A DNA stretch of 28,281 nt from Pigoraptor chileana (lineage: Eukaryota; Opisthokonta; Filasterea): contig CALSCR010004150.1 of assembly GCA_943704495.1 (NCBI GenBank), forward strand, positions 1 to 28,281, written 5' to 3'. Below are positions 1 through 9,390 of the stretch, piece by piece; the stretch's first letter is position 1, and every line of letters begins with the position of its first letter. The translations under genes were made by a program, and so were the position numbers. Below the pieces are notes generated by a model that saw only the letters and a program-made list of their open reading frames with translations, was not told where the DNA came from and ran no database searches.

Positions 1-55
<55 letters not shown>

Positions 56-120
56 GCGCGCGCATACACACACACACACACACACACGCACACACACACA
101 CACACACACGCACACACACA
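1..120. repeat. (CA)n compound microsatellite
   Basis: Almost pure CA dinucleotide repeats fill the left edge, with a short (CG)n patch at about 53-63 and isolated CG and TA interruptions. On the minus strand, the sense of the adjacent GH3 exon, this is (GT)n inside its first intron. The true length continues beyond the window. Confidence 0.97.
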
Positions 121-292
121 AAACCAAGATGAATTGATGTCAGTTCATTAAGCACTGGCAACTGTTTTCAATCTCGCACGCTATCAGCAGCCCATGTGTT
201 GTCCGAGGCAAGAATGACGCAGTTCAGTATTTAAGAGCATACACCACGCGATGACTGGATGCAACTTGGTGCGATTGCAGCCTCCTCCCCAC

Positions 293-481
293 CTCAAGCG
301 AGAGGCGCGCGACCACATCCTTTGCCCGCTCCTTCCATTCAAGCGATGCATCACAGAATGGAGTCCCTTTCAACGCGCCGTCATCACACGGCCCCGATTG
401 ATCCGACGGTGCGGATGAGACCAACTGCGCAGCAACACACACGCAGAGCAGCAGCAGTTGCACGTGCCACCATTCCGCCAT
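293..481 (-). CDS. First exon of a secreted GH3 beta-glucosidase/beta-xylosidase-like enzyme (partial)
   Basis: This 63-codon exon starts with ATG at 481. Residues 1 to about 23 form a classic signal peptide (hydrophobic run LLLLCVCVAAQL, then VSSA, a likely cleavage site). After it come PFCDASLEW and KERAKDVVARLSLE, which match what I recall of the extreme N terminus of glycoside hydrolase family 3 enzymes (PFCD-x-S, then R-x-x-D-L-V-x-R-L-T-L-E-E-K). Reading stays in frame up to GAG|GTGGGG at 293/292, a plausible phase-0 donor exactly where the family continues with EK. No further exon is visible in 1-290, so the rest lies outside the window. Family knowledge: GH3 enzymes remove terminal beta-glucosyl or xylosyl units from glycans. 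Secretion is read from the signal peptide; substrate cannot be inferred. The assignment rests on about 25 residues, and another secreted protein is possible. Confidence 0.6.
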
Positions 482-1030
482 GTCTGGAAAAACTTGGTGA
501 TGTTATTCTCAGCCACAAAAAGATTTTGTTTCTTTTCCTCTTCTTTTTTTTACCCCTCTCCTCCCTGCTCACTTTGCGTCATGCAAGATGCAGCGTGAGA
601 TTAAAATGTAGTAGAGAATACGCACTATAAATGGGAATACATTAATTATACAATCAACTTAATCCGACGTGCATGCAGACAGACTCGACGTGAGCCGTCG
701 CCGCCGGAGTAAATTGGCTGTCCCGACTGACAGGAACAGAGTGAATTGGCATTATTATTACTGGATTATTCAGAGTCTGCGCAGCTGTGTCAGTTGTTCT
801 GTTCTGATTCAGTTGATCAGGTCTCAATCAGTATCAACACTAACTTGTTACACGCAACGCAAACACTGAATGTTGTGGAGTATTAGCATGAAGAGACTTT
901 TTCTGACATCTGCAAACAACTTGGTGAAAAGGCGTCAAACATTAGGGCACCTCTGTTTATGTTCATTATAACTAATTGATGGCCGCATCGCCGCCGTCGC
1001 CTGACTGTAATGCAGTGCCAGTGTGTGTGC
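482..1030. other. Intergenic spacer between the kinase 3' end and the GH3 5' end
   Basis: Both flanking genes are on the minus strand, so this holds the 3' UTR of the kinase and the promoter/5' UTR of the GH3 gene. It is AT-richer than the coding DNA, with a pyrimidine tract at about 526-565. I see no convincing coding sequence, no RNA gene and no clear AATAAA signal for the minus strand. Confidence 0.6.
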
Positions 1031-4000
1031 CTATTGTATCGCGCTCTGCGGCCGAGGCCTGTGCTGGTGCATCAACGCCGCCACCGCCATCATTCTTGGT
1101 CTTCGTTCCGGTGCCTCTTTTGTGCACGCGACCGCCGTGCGACCTAACACCTCGAGCGAAGCATCACTCCACGCCACACGCTTGTCGATGCAACCCGCGA
1201 TCCCCCGCCACAGATCGTAAATCTTTCTGTCACGAAATCGCCTCGACTGCGCTTCCCGCTGAATATGAGCGGCGGCGACAACAGGGTTCGTGCCGGTCAT
1301 CATTTCTGCCACAACAATGCCGTATGAGTATGTGTCCGTCCACATTGATTCGAGGCGTGTTTCGTTGCGGTATGGGCAGTAGTACGGCGAGGGGGTGCGC
1401 TGCGTGGGATCCAGCGGGATGCTCTCATCAATCACCTCGTGTCCGCACGGCTGCCTCCCTAGCATGGGCACGTGCCGGGCAAGGCCAAAGTCCGACAGCA
1501 CGGCCCTTCCGTTTGCGTGGATTAAAATGTTTGCCGAAGTGACGTCCCTGTGAAGAAAGTTGTTGGCATGCACGTGACACACGGCAAACGCTATGTCGCA
1601 GGCAATGCCGAGACGCTCGTCTCCGCTGAATCGTCCCTCTGAAATGGCGTCACGCAAGCATCCACCCTCACAGTATGGCATCAGTATGGACACTGCGCCG
1701 CCGTCGGGCTCCACACAGAGGCCGAGCAGGCGCACCACATTCTCGTGTGGCGTTATCGTCAGCATTGCCGCCGCCTCGAGTACGTAGTGCGCCTTGGCAC
1801 CGGCATCAAACACTCCGTCGTGGTTGCGCAAGAGTATTCTCTTGACGGCGAGTGCGGGCGCACCGACTTCATCCGGGTCGACTGCATTGCACTTGTACAC
1901 CGTCGCATACCGACCCATGCCGAGTGCTCGCCAGTACTTTCGCTTACCAACAAGGGCACGCAGCTGTGTCGGGTCCATCCACCCAAACGACGTCGTGGCG
2001 TTGATTGTGGGCAGTGAGAGAGAAAGCAGGCGGGGAAGCGCCTTTGCCGCCAACGCGAGCTCATTGGTGCGGCACTCCTCACACGCGTGGATGGCCCGCA
2101 CCTGCGCCTCGTAGCAGGCCATTGTGTCGTCTCCGTGGGCCGTGCATCGCGCGGCATCTGCACTCCCATCTTGCCCATCGCCGTTGTCCCTATGGCCGTC
2201 CGCCGTTGCAGATACTGTCGTATGTCTGTGATGATTTAGCTCTCCAGGGACCGTTTTGGTGCCCTTGCCCTCGGACGAACAGCTCGAGTCCCCTTGGTGT
2301 GCACCTCCACGCGAATGCAAGGGATTCGGCTGGGGGACCACGGGCACGTGACGGCACTCCATCGCAAGGGCGACTGTCGCAACTATGCGGCTTGCGGGAT
2401 AGTTCTCGAGGGACACCTGGACACATTCGGACATTTGTTTCGCCATTTGCCACACTGGCCACGTGCCTGCCGTTGCTTCGCTATCAAGACAAGCCATCAT
2501 GAGGTATGCAGCCGCAAGCGAGCACTCGGCAGCCCCTGCGTTGGCCCGGTCGGTGTCACGTGCAAGCGCCATTGACGCCTCAAATGCCTGTCTCACGTGA
2601 TCCGCCGATGCGACCCGCACCGGGGGAGCGGCGGCGTCCAGCACGATTGAGGCGGAGAGGAGCACAATGCGCCAATTTGTGTGTGCGCGCATGCTGAACG
2701 ACGCGACGACAAGTGCCCGTGCGAAGCAGTGCTGGCTGTCGGACTCTGACTGTGCGTTTCGGCAGCCAAAGTGGAGCAGACAGAGGGCGGATGTTACCAT
2801 GGCAACATGTGTCGGGTGACGCATTGCAGCATCGCAGGCGGCGTCAATGGCAGCCCTCGTCGACCTTCCGAGCACTCGGAACATTGCGAGGCGGGAAAGG
2901 AATTTAAGCGCCGCCGCGACCACTGCCGCGTCTCCTGTTTTCACTGCGCGCACGGCGCCGTGTTTGAGACGGCCTTTACTCTGGCGTGCACACGAACGCG
3001 CCAGATCATCTTCCATTGCCACGCGTGCTAACGTCTTGAACAGGAGGACTGCATAAGTGCGGCTGTGGGGTGCATATGCGACACCAATGTCGGCAAAGAC
3101 GGGGAAGAGATGCTCAAGGGCAATGTCCTCGGCACTGCTCCTTATTTTGGACAATTTGCAGAGCGTTGTGAATATTGGCAGCAGCAGTGGATTGGGGCTA
3201 AGTACTGCCGCCTGTGCCCCTGGGACCGCCATCTCTCCTCCCGCCGCCGCTGCCTCCATCGACTCGCGTGATTTCGGCACGACCACGCGTGCAGCGCGCA
3301 TGAGATGTTTTGTGAAACCGGCCAAGGCGTAGGATTCGGCCACCATGGAGGACACCCTGCACAGCCGCCGCAATCGGTGGAGTGCTGCACGCACGCCCGC
3401 CCCATCGCACGCACGAAAGGCGCTGTCGAATGCAATCCACACGCTCTTGACAGCCTCAACATTGTCCACCACGCTGCCGTTTTGGATGTGCGGATCGTCG
3501 ATCAGAGAGCGCCTTCGCTTCTCCGCGTCAACGCCACTCGGACTCGGGGGCTTGAATACATTCCCGGATGCGTCGTCACTCACTCTCACTCTGTGCGCTT
3601 CGGTCCCATTCGCATGTGTGTCTTGCGAGCGGGCGTCCTTTGTGACGGAATTGCGTACCCCTTGTTCTATTGTTTCTGCATCTTGTTCCGCCGTTACTGC
3701 AACCCACGGTCCACTCGCGCGACCAACGTCAGCTACACAAATATCCGGGGTATGGGAACCCTCCGCACCCGCACCCGCACACACTGACTGTGCGCCAACA
3801 ACGCCCCTTGTTTGCGACACACTGTCCATCCCATGCTCGGGACTCACCACCGCACGTGCGCACTCGTAGGTTGCCATGGAAGTGTGCCGCTCACCCTCCA
3901 TATCGATGCGTCCGATCGCATGGCCGGTGTCGTGTGTCACTGGATACTCTTTCCTGCGGATATCGCTCCCGATCGACCGTCGCGGTGGCGATGCGCCGTC

Positions 4001-7000
4001 CGCGCGTTCTCGCAGAGCACTGATCTGAAGCATATGATGGACCTCGTCAATGCTGTCGATAGATTGGGTGTCTTTGGTTGTCACAGAGGACGCCGCATCA
4101 TCCCTATCGCCTGCGAGAACTCGCTTATCCGTAGCAGTGAGACCGGTGTGTGTGGAGTCTACTTTGGCGTCAGCATACTCGTGGTCGGCCGTGGGAGTAT
4201 ATCGTAAACGCGAGGGGAGCGCACTCTGCGCACTCAGCGCAATCTCCTCGTGCATCTCGTATTGATGCGAGCCTTCATCTTCCAAGTGGTGTGGGACTGC
4301 ACTGCATAGTGGCTCTCCTTCACCGTCCACGTGCCGTTCACCGTCCATGAGCGGCATGGCGTGCAATCGTCGCCCCTTTCCCGTCGGCGGCGCATGTGTC
4401 GAGAGTGGACTCACCGAGATGAGCACGCCTGCGTATTTCATGTCTCGCTCGAATGTTGACAACAGCGACGTTTCTAATTGAGCTCCCACTTCACTCTGGC
4501 CGTCGTCATCCAATCCACACAATCTCTTCTTCTCATCGCTTTGCCGCTCCGTGTCAGAGGTTGGGGAACCTCGCATGCTGTGCATATTGTCGCATATGCG
4601 CGTGCACCACACAGAATGCATTGGTTTGACCCTGCCGCACTCCCCGAGCAGCTGCCGCTCTCTTTCATTCTGCGACTGTCGTGTGGCGTGGTGATGGTCG
4701 CTGGTGAATACATCTACAACTTCCCGGGCGGGCCTCTGTATGACGTCGATTTTCGCGGGCGAACTTGTTACATCCACCTTCTCTCGTGTGGTGACAACTG
4801 GAACAGAAGGGGCTGATGTAACAACCGCCACGCCGTGTCTGGGAGCAATGCCCACGTGCCTGTACGCTTTGGTCACGTCGACCGCTGTTTTACGCTCAAC
4901 GGCGATAGAAGGCGATGCTGCTACAACCTCTACACTGTGCCTGGGAGAGACCGACGCTTTTGGCACCACATCAACGGCACCTTTCTCTCGCGCACATTCC
5001 ACAACCTCAACAGCAATCGCACTGCGCTTCGCATCGACCGCGTTTGTTTGCCTGTCCCAGGGGAGCACGACTGACTTAGTCGCACGGACAACTTCTCCCG
5101 CCATTTCGGGTGCTTGTGACCAATGGACGTCGTCAACGGCATAAAATGCACTGCTTCCAGCTCGTACGCCGATTGGCACGGAAAGGGCGCGAATTTCAAA
5201 TTCTGAATCGTGGGCGGGATCGCCCTCGACAAACTCGAGCGATGTTGCCGTGTGATGCCCCTGCGATGACTCTGTGTCCTCCCCGTGTGTTTGTTCTGGC
5301 GTCCCTTGTGTGTCAAAACCAGCATCGCCCGTGTTAAACGCGTTGATTACATCGAACACGCGATCTTCGTGCATTGTGTGTTGTACGTCGGGGTTGAAAT
5401 GCGTGTGCTCCTGATTATTCGCCCCTGCACGCACACCGTCCATGCGATTTGAAAATGTCACGGGCTTATCTATCGGGGCTGCACTTTGACTTAGTTCTGC
5501 GGATACTAAGACATGCTCTGCAGCGGACGCCATCGCTCGCACCACATCCGACTGTGTGTGACGTGCACTCGCACCACCAGAATGCAATGTTTCATCCGGG
5601 TGTGCTTTCCAGTCGTTAGTGTGCTCCTCGTGTCCATGGTCTGAGAGTTGTGACGCGCCGACGGCGTGTAATATGACGAGCCCATTCTCTTCGTCACCAA
5701 CAAGGCTGCCATTTCTTTCGGCTGATGGGTGGGCCGAGTGTGTGTCGCCACCGTGCGTGTGGGAGTTTTTTGCTCTCTTTCTTCCCTTGCCTGCCTCTGT
5801 GTCGCCCCTCAGCAATGCACTCCCCTGGTCCGTGTCGGAGTCTTCCGGGGCGGCGACTGCCCGCGTCGACGCATCCACGTGACTATCCCCCTCACCCGCT
5901 GCGGTTTCCGTGCATGAGAGTGCGGCAATGAGGTTATTGACCATGAGAGCGAGAGCTTCCGGTCCGCGAGCCCTTCCCACTCCAACAAGTGGGGGCACTT
6001 CGTCACCACCGGCAGTGGGTTGCTCTCCCTCGACACGCAGTGACTCCGCTGTTGCATCGCTGGCGATCGCATATGCAGCTTCATCGAATGAGTCTATAGA
6101 CGCCGTGCTGCCGCGCCAGTCGTCGTCGTTAGCCCACAGCCCCCGCAGTTGGATGTTGCTGTAGCGATCCACGAGCGATGCGCCAAAGGCTGAATCGGCG
6201 GCAAACGGATATCGGTTATGCTCCTCCAGGAATATATGCGCATCCTCCGATGCGGGTTTCCGTGGAGACGGTTTCCCTGGAGACGGCCGTCGCGGCTGCC
6301 CCTGTCTACCCGTCTCAGAGTGCACTGCGTCGTCGGTGGATGATGATACGGTGGTACCTTCCGAGTATTCGCTCTCTCCGTCACTGTCGGATGCAATGCC
6401 AAGCCCTCCCTCTTCGGGCTGTCCCATAACATGGTTGTGGGATGCGGTGTGAGTTTGCGCAACTGCGTAGTCGTGATGGAGGTCGGCTTGTGTGTCGCTC
6501 GCTCGCACATGTTCACACGATCCGTCACTGCTGTGCCTGCGCGTCGACGCTTCACTCGTGGTCGTGTCGTCTGTTGGCGCCGTGTCTGTGCATGCCGCAC
6601 TGCTATCTTTCACTGCAGCGATTCCCCCATCGTGACGTCTGATTTCGCTCGCTTGGATTTCAAGACCTGCATCACCGTCGTCCTCGGATGCGTCTTCGTC
6701 TTGATTAACATCGGGAAAGGAAAGTCGTTTGCTCAGAGGCGATTCTGAATGACCCGTTGTTGTTACTGTTGTTGTTGCTTGTGTTATTGTTGTTGCTTTT
6801 GCTGTTGTTGGTGTTTCCGTTGATGTCAAGGTTGTTTTTGCCAGCATGGCCTTCAAGTCCTCCAGCAGCAGCAGCGTCTTCTCATTCTCCGCGCGGCGAC
6901 GCTTCCAATTATCCTCAATGCGTTTCCTATCCTGAGCGATAGCATCGGCATCTGACATCATGCGCTCGATCCGTCGCGCTGTGTCCACTTCAGCGCTGCC

Positions 7001-7198
7001 GTAGACTGTCCCGTGCTTGCTTCGAATGGCCCTTTCAAGCATCGTGACTTCGCGTCGCAGTGATGCGCTCCTCACCTCCTCATCGCAGAGACTCACAAGT
7101 GTCGTCATGCGGAGATGCATCTCATTCTGCAAACGCAGCCGAATGCCGTGATGAATCTGTTGCACTTCTGGCCGTTGACGTGGTGGTAAAATATCCAT
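1031..7198 (-). CDS. Very large TKL-like protein kinase with coiled-coil N terminus and alpha-solenoid-like region
   Basis: A single uninterrupted frame encodes 2055 residues, ending in TAG. I place the start at ATG 7198 (context GCTGAGATGG). Upstream in-frame codons to 7213 contain no ATG, only a TTG. Residues about 5-125 are charged and heptad-like (coiled coil). A long Ser/Thr/Asp/His-rich disordered region follows, including a Val-rich repeat at about 712-836. Residues about 1250-1620 are Ala/Leu-rich amphipathic helices resembling ARM/HEAT-type repeats. The kinase domain occupies about 1755-2050: glycine loop GMGRYATV (G1760, G1762), lysine in AVKR (K1786), helix-C Glu E1808, HRDVTSAN (D1885, N1890), DFG at 1903-1905, DTYSYG (D1955), and RRPRM near 2033. 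All residues needed for catalysis are present, so it should be active. The loop motif and the GLCVEPDGG and MPYCEGGCL segments are TKL-like; Thr replaces the usual Lys of HRDLK, as in some protist TKL kinases. No transmembrane segment is evident, suggesting a cytoplasmic scaffold-kinase. Absence of introns over 6.2 kb contrasts with the neighbouring genes. Confidence 0.92.
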   Translation of the reverse strand: MDILPPRQRPEVQQIHHGIRLRLQNEMHLRMTTLVSLCDEEVRSASLRREVTMLERAIRSKHGTVYGSAEVDTARRIERMMSDADAIAQDRKRIEDNWKRRRAENEKTLLLLEDLKAMLAKTTLTSTETPTTAKATTITQATTTVTTTGHSESPLSKRLSFPDVNQDEDASEDDGDAGLEIQASEIRRHDGGIAAVKDSSAACTDTAPTDDTTTSEASTRRHSSDGSCEHVRASDTQADLHHDYAVAQTHTASHNHVMGQPEEGGLGIASDSDGESEYSEGTTVSSSTDDAVHSETGRQGQPRRPSPGKPSPRKPASEDAHIFLEEHNRYPFAADSAFGASLVDRYSNIQLRGLWANDDDWRGSTASIDSFDEAAYAIASDATAESLRVEGEQPTAGGDEVPPLVGVGRARGPEALALMVNNLIAALSCTETAAGEGDSHVDASTRAVAAPEDSDTDQGSALLRGDTEAGKGRKRAKNSHTHGGDTHSAHPSAERNGSLVGDEENGLVILHAVGASQLSDHGHEEHTNDWKAHPDETLHSGGASARHTQSDVVRAMASAAEHVLVSAELSQSAAPIDKPVTFSNRMDGVRAGANNQEHTHFNPDVQHTMHEDRVFDVINAFNTGDAGFDTQGTPEQTHGEDTESSQGHHTATSLEFVEGDPAHDSEFEIRALSVPIGVRAGSSAFYAVDDVHWSQAPEMAGEVVRATKSVVLPWDRQTNAVDAKRSAIAVEVVECAREKGAVDVVPKASVSPRHSVEVVAASPSIAVERKTAVDVTKAYRHVGIAPRHGVAVVTSAPSVPVVTTREKVDVTSSPAKIDVIQRPAREVVDVFTSDHHHATRQSQNERERQLLGECGRVKPMHSVWCTRICDNMHSMRGSPTSDTERQSDEKKRLCGLDDDGQSEVGAQLETSLLSTFERDMKYAGVLISVSPLSTHAPPTGKGRRLHAMPLMDGERHVDGEGEPLCSAVPHHLEDEGSHQYEMHEEIALSAQSALPSRLRYTPTADHEYADAKVDSTHTGLTATDKRVLAGDRDDAASSVTTKDTQSIDSIDEVHHMLQISALRERADGASPPRRSIGSDIRRKEYPVTHDTGHAIGRIDMEGERHTSMATYECARAVVSPEHGMDSVSQTRGVVGAQSVCAGAGAEGSHTPDICVADVGRASGPWVAVTAEQDAETIEQGVRNSVTKDARSQDTHANGTEAHRVRVSDDASGNVFKPPSPSGVDAEKRRRSLIDDPHIQNGSVVDNVEAVKSVWIAFDSAFRACDGAGVRAALHRLRRLCRVSSMVAESYALAGFTKHLMRAARVVVPKSRESMEAAAAGGEMAVPGAQAAVLSPNPLLLPIFTTLCKLSKIRSSAEDIALEHLFPVFADIGVAYAPHSRTYAVLLFKTLARVAMEDDLARSCARQSKGRLKHGAVRAVKTGDAAVVAAALKFLSRLAMFRVLGRSTRAAIDAACDAAMRHPTHVAMVTSALCLLHFGCRNAQSESDSQHCFARALVVASFSMRAHTNWRIVLLSASIVLDAAAPPVRVASADHVRQAFEASMALARDTDRANAGAAECSLAAAYLMMACLDSEATAGTWPVWQMAKQMSECVQVSLENYPASRIVATVALAMECRHVPVVPQPNPLHSRGGAHQGDSSCSSEGKGTKTVPGELNHHRHTTVSATADGHRDNGDGQDGSADAARCTAHGDDTMACYEAQVRAIHACEECRTNELALAAKALPRLLSLSLPTINATTSFGWMDPTQLRALVGKRKYWRALGMGRYATVYKCNAVDPDEVGAPALAVKRILLRNHDGVFDAGAKAHYVLEAAAMLTITPHENVVRLLGLCVEPDGGAVSILMPYCEGGCLRDAISEGRFSGDERLGIACDIAFAVCHVHANNFLHRDVTSANILIHANGRAVLSDFGLARHVPMLGRQPCGHEVIDESIPLDPTQRTPSPYYCPYRNETRLESMWTDTYSYGIVVAEMMTGTNPVVAAAHIQREAQSRRFRDRKIYDLWRGIAGCIDKRVAWSDASLEVLGRTAVACTKEAPERRPRMMAVAALMHQHRPRPQSAIQ

Positions 7199-7893
7199 CT
7201 CAGCTGTGATCAAACGACGTGTGTCTAACTTATAAATAAAATTTCTGTTTTATGCTCGCTGAATGTGTCTTCGCATGTATATTGTGTGTGTGTGTTTTTG
7301 CACACAAATGCTGTTGTGTGTGTTTATGTCGTGTGTGTTTGTGTGCCGACTTAGAAATGACTTTTGATTGGCTCATTTGCATCAATCAAATTCGACGTTG
7401 ATGATTGGACAGACATGTCACCATGAAAAGGTAACCTACAACCGTCGCTCGCCGGTTGGCGACTGACAGCGAACTGCCCGCGAATTGATATTTCTCGTCA
7501 GGTGGTAATTGTGCTTAAGCTTGCCGTTGACAATATATTTCATGGGACAGGCCCCCATCGGTCTTACAGTTGTAGACCGATCCTATTATTTGTTGGTGAC
7601 TGTCGTCGCCCCTCGGGAAGCTGAGGAATGAGTGGAATGCTGACTGACGTGCCTCCGAACCGTGGCGCCGGCGCACTATGCCCGTCAGACCGACGACTGT
7701 AGGCAGGTCGAATGCACACTTTATTGGCATCCATGCCGGCCGGTTGTGCCAAATTCACGGTATGTTCTTCCTATCATATGCTGTCTCCGTCTTTCAACTA
7801 AATTAGTGTCGTCGGTGGAACTATTTCTTCCTTTTCAACAATTATTCTCTCGCCCATTCGTGAACACGGGCAATAATTTCAAGTGTCAGGAAA
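7199..7893. other. Kinase promoter and intergenic DNA
   Basis: This spacer lies upstream of the minus-strand kinase and upstream of the possible small plus-strand gene. An AT-rich stretch with TTATAAATAAAATTT lies about 30-45 bp upstream of the kinase ATG and could be part of its core promoter or 5' UTR. About 7283-7345 is rich in GTGTGT words. Short open frames at 7515-7907 overlap one another on both strands and have no recognisable domain, so I do not call them. Confidence 0.5.
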
Positions 7894-8444
7894 ATGGATG
7901 CTCATAGTAAGCACGGCTTTGTGAATGGACTTCCAAACACTCTAATCGATGACGATTGGATGAATCTTCCCGAATGGAGGATGGACGAAGACTCTGAACC
8001 GAATGCAGTGAGCATTGCCATCTGAGCCAACAGTAGTGTATATTAAAGTTGCTTTGCCGATCAGTATTCGTCATATCGGGCAGCGTTCGGATGACGGCCG
8101 ATATGGCTGTCATGACAATGGCCGGATGAGAGCTATGAAGCCCTTCCGTGTACATGCGGTCCACTCTGGTTGACTACAGCCTGTGTTCAGAGGCAAACTC
8201 AAACTCATAATTTTCATGGCTTTTCATTTTATTTACACAACCACGACCGCTGTTGATTCGTCCGACACAGGCCACCGCCGTCTCCGGCAACCCTCAATCA
8301 CAGCCCAATCAACAGTTTTCCGGGGCGCCGCCGCTAATGGGCGGAATGGGAAGTGAAATCTCACCCGAAGGCGACGGCTCGCAAGAAAAACAGGCGGCAG
8401 TGGTCGGTCGTCGTATGGACATTCCAAAACAAAAGGCCGAGTGA
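7894..8444 (+). CDS. Possible small two-exon gene, unknown function (95 aa)
   Basis: A hand-built model: exon 1 is 7894-8007 (ATG in context GGAAAATGG, 38 codons, acidic, containing DDDWMNLPEWRMDEDSEPNA), with a donor GCA|GTGAGC at 8008. Exon 2 is 8271-8444 (57 codons plus TGA), after acceptor CCGACACAG. Both junctions are phase 0, so the frame continues through a 263-nt intron into a Gln/Pro/Gly-rich tail with GAPPLMGGMG and ending PKQKAE. Good start context, matching splice phases and absence of stops support it. The product is short, has no recognised domain, no signal peptide and no membrane segment. It could equally be two chance open frames; transcript evidence would decide. I propose no function. 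Confidence 0.33.
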
Positions 8445-8984
8445 AACAGAAGAGGTCACAACAGTTTGATGCGGCGGCGGCACGAATACATTGTCTCAAC
8501 GGCATCAGCACTGAATAAAAAGTGACAACAAGCTACTAGTGGTGCTGTATTCACTGGCAGCTATTAATAATTGTGGCCCGGCAGAACATTCAGGCTGACA
8601 GACTGAATAAAGTGCACACACGCCGGCCACTACAAACTGTCAACGGGGATTCAACCCAACGTTTCAGATGCGATGCGCACAACAGTTGAGCCCGTCGTTT
8701 GACTTGATGCAATACTATGTGAAAGGAGCCATGAGAGCGCTCGATCGCAAGGGTTCAGTCGGTGTCGTGGGCGGTGCCGAGTCTCAGCCCGTCAGGCCGT
8801 CCAAAGTAGCACAACCCGAACACACTCAGTTGATAGTCCGTCCCCGACTCTAACCAACCCATTGTTGCCATATACACTTGCCAAGTAATCAAATTGTGCA
8901 TGTTGTGCAGAGGTTCGTCTTGTGATTTGTTCAACATATGCATCTTTGCGCGCACTGCATCGCACCAGTCCCTCCTCACCCCTC
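8445..8984. other. Non-coding spacer
   Basis: No gene model could be built here. A 61-codon open frame at 8668-8853 (+), starting MRCAQQLSPS right after a CAG trinucleotide, is the only protein-like stretch. I could not connect it in phase to the exons upstream, and it shows no family motif. Confidence 0.4.
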
Positions 8985-9210
8985 TCAAATGCATATGCCT
9001 CCCGCCCTGCGGTGCACCGACGCCTCCTTCATGGCAAGCTCCACTTGACGTGTCTCTGTCGCTATCCGCTTGTGTGCATAGTCTCCTGCGTGCAGGGTAT
9101 GCCAGATGACGACACCAGTGACCGCACAGTGACGCGATACACTGCGCCACCCAAAGCTCTTGCATACCTCAAACACATTCCCCGCCACGACCGCACCACG
9201 TGACCCTCGC
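8985..9210 (-). pseudogene. Possible coding fragment, weakly ARM-repeat-like
   Basis: On the minus strand an open frame of about 75 codons without a convincing ATG start reads VVAGNVFEVCKSFGWRS, then CAVTGVVIWHTLHAGDYAHK and VELAMKEASVHRRAGGI before TGA. The pattern of a Cys-Ala helix, a W-x-x-L-x-x-G-D helix and a V-x-x-A-M-K helix vaguely recalls armadillo repeats, but this is an impression from memory only. It lies just downstream, on the same strand, of the WD40 fragment and might be a later exon or a remnant of the same locus. A GTGAGG donor-like site follows just after the stop in another frame. It may also be chance. Confidence 0.22.
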
Positions 9211-9390
9211 TAAGCGGAGCGGTTCAGGCCGGATTCCGAAAGGGGCCCTCCCTTCGGGCGTTTGAGTACGGCGTCTTTTGCTGTTAATGGCTACGCGAGC
9301 TCGTCATGTCCACTTGCCGATGCGATGGATGCGACGTCGAAGAAGATGGCGGCCGAAGTGCTGGATGCACCGAATGCATTATCAAGCGAC

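Noticed and set aside
976-6942. Many plus-strand open frames of 60-190 codons over the kinase gene
   Set aside because: They are antisense shadows of the long minus-strand coding frame, with Cys/Arg/Ser-rich nonsense composition and no domains.
7199-7213. An upstream TTG at 7213 as the kinase start
   Set aside because: It is not an ATG. The first in-frame ATG, at 7198, has a good context, so I used it.
8668-8853. 61-codon plus-strand frame MRCAQQLSPS...
   Set aside because: Cannot be linked in phase to neighbouring exons and shows no recognisable family; kept only as a note in the spacer entry.
9205-9265. tRNA-like look of GGTTCAGGCCGGATTCCG with GC-rich arms
   Set aside because: No cloverleaf with acceptor, D and anticodon arms can be drawn on either strand.
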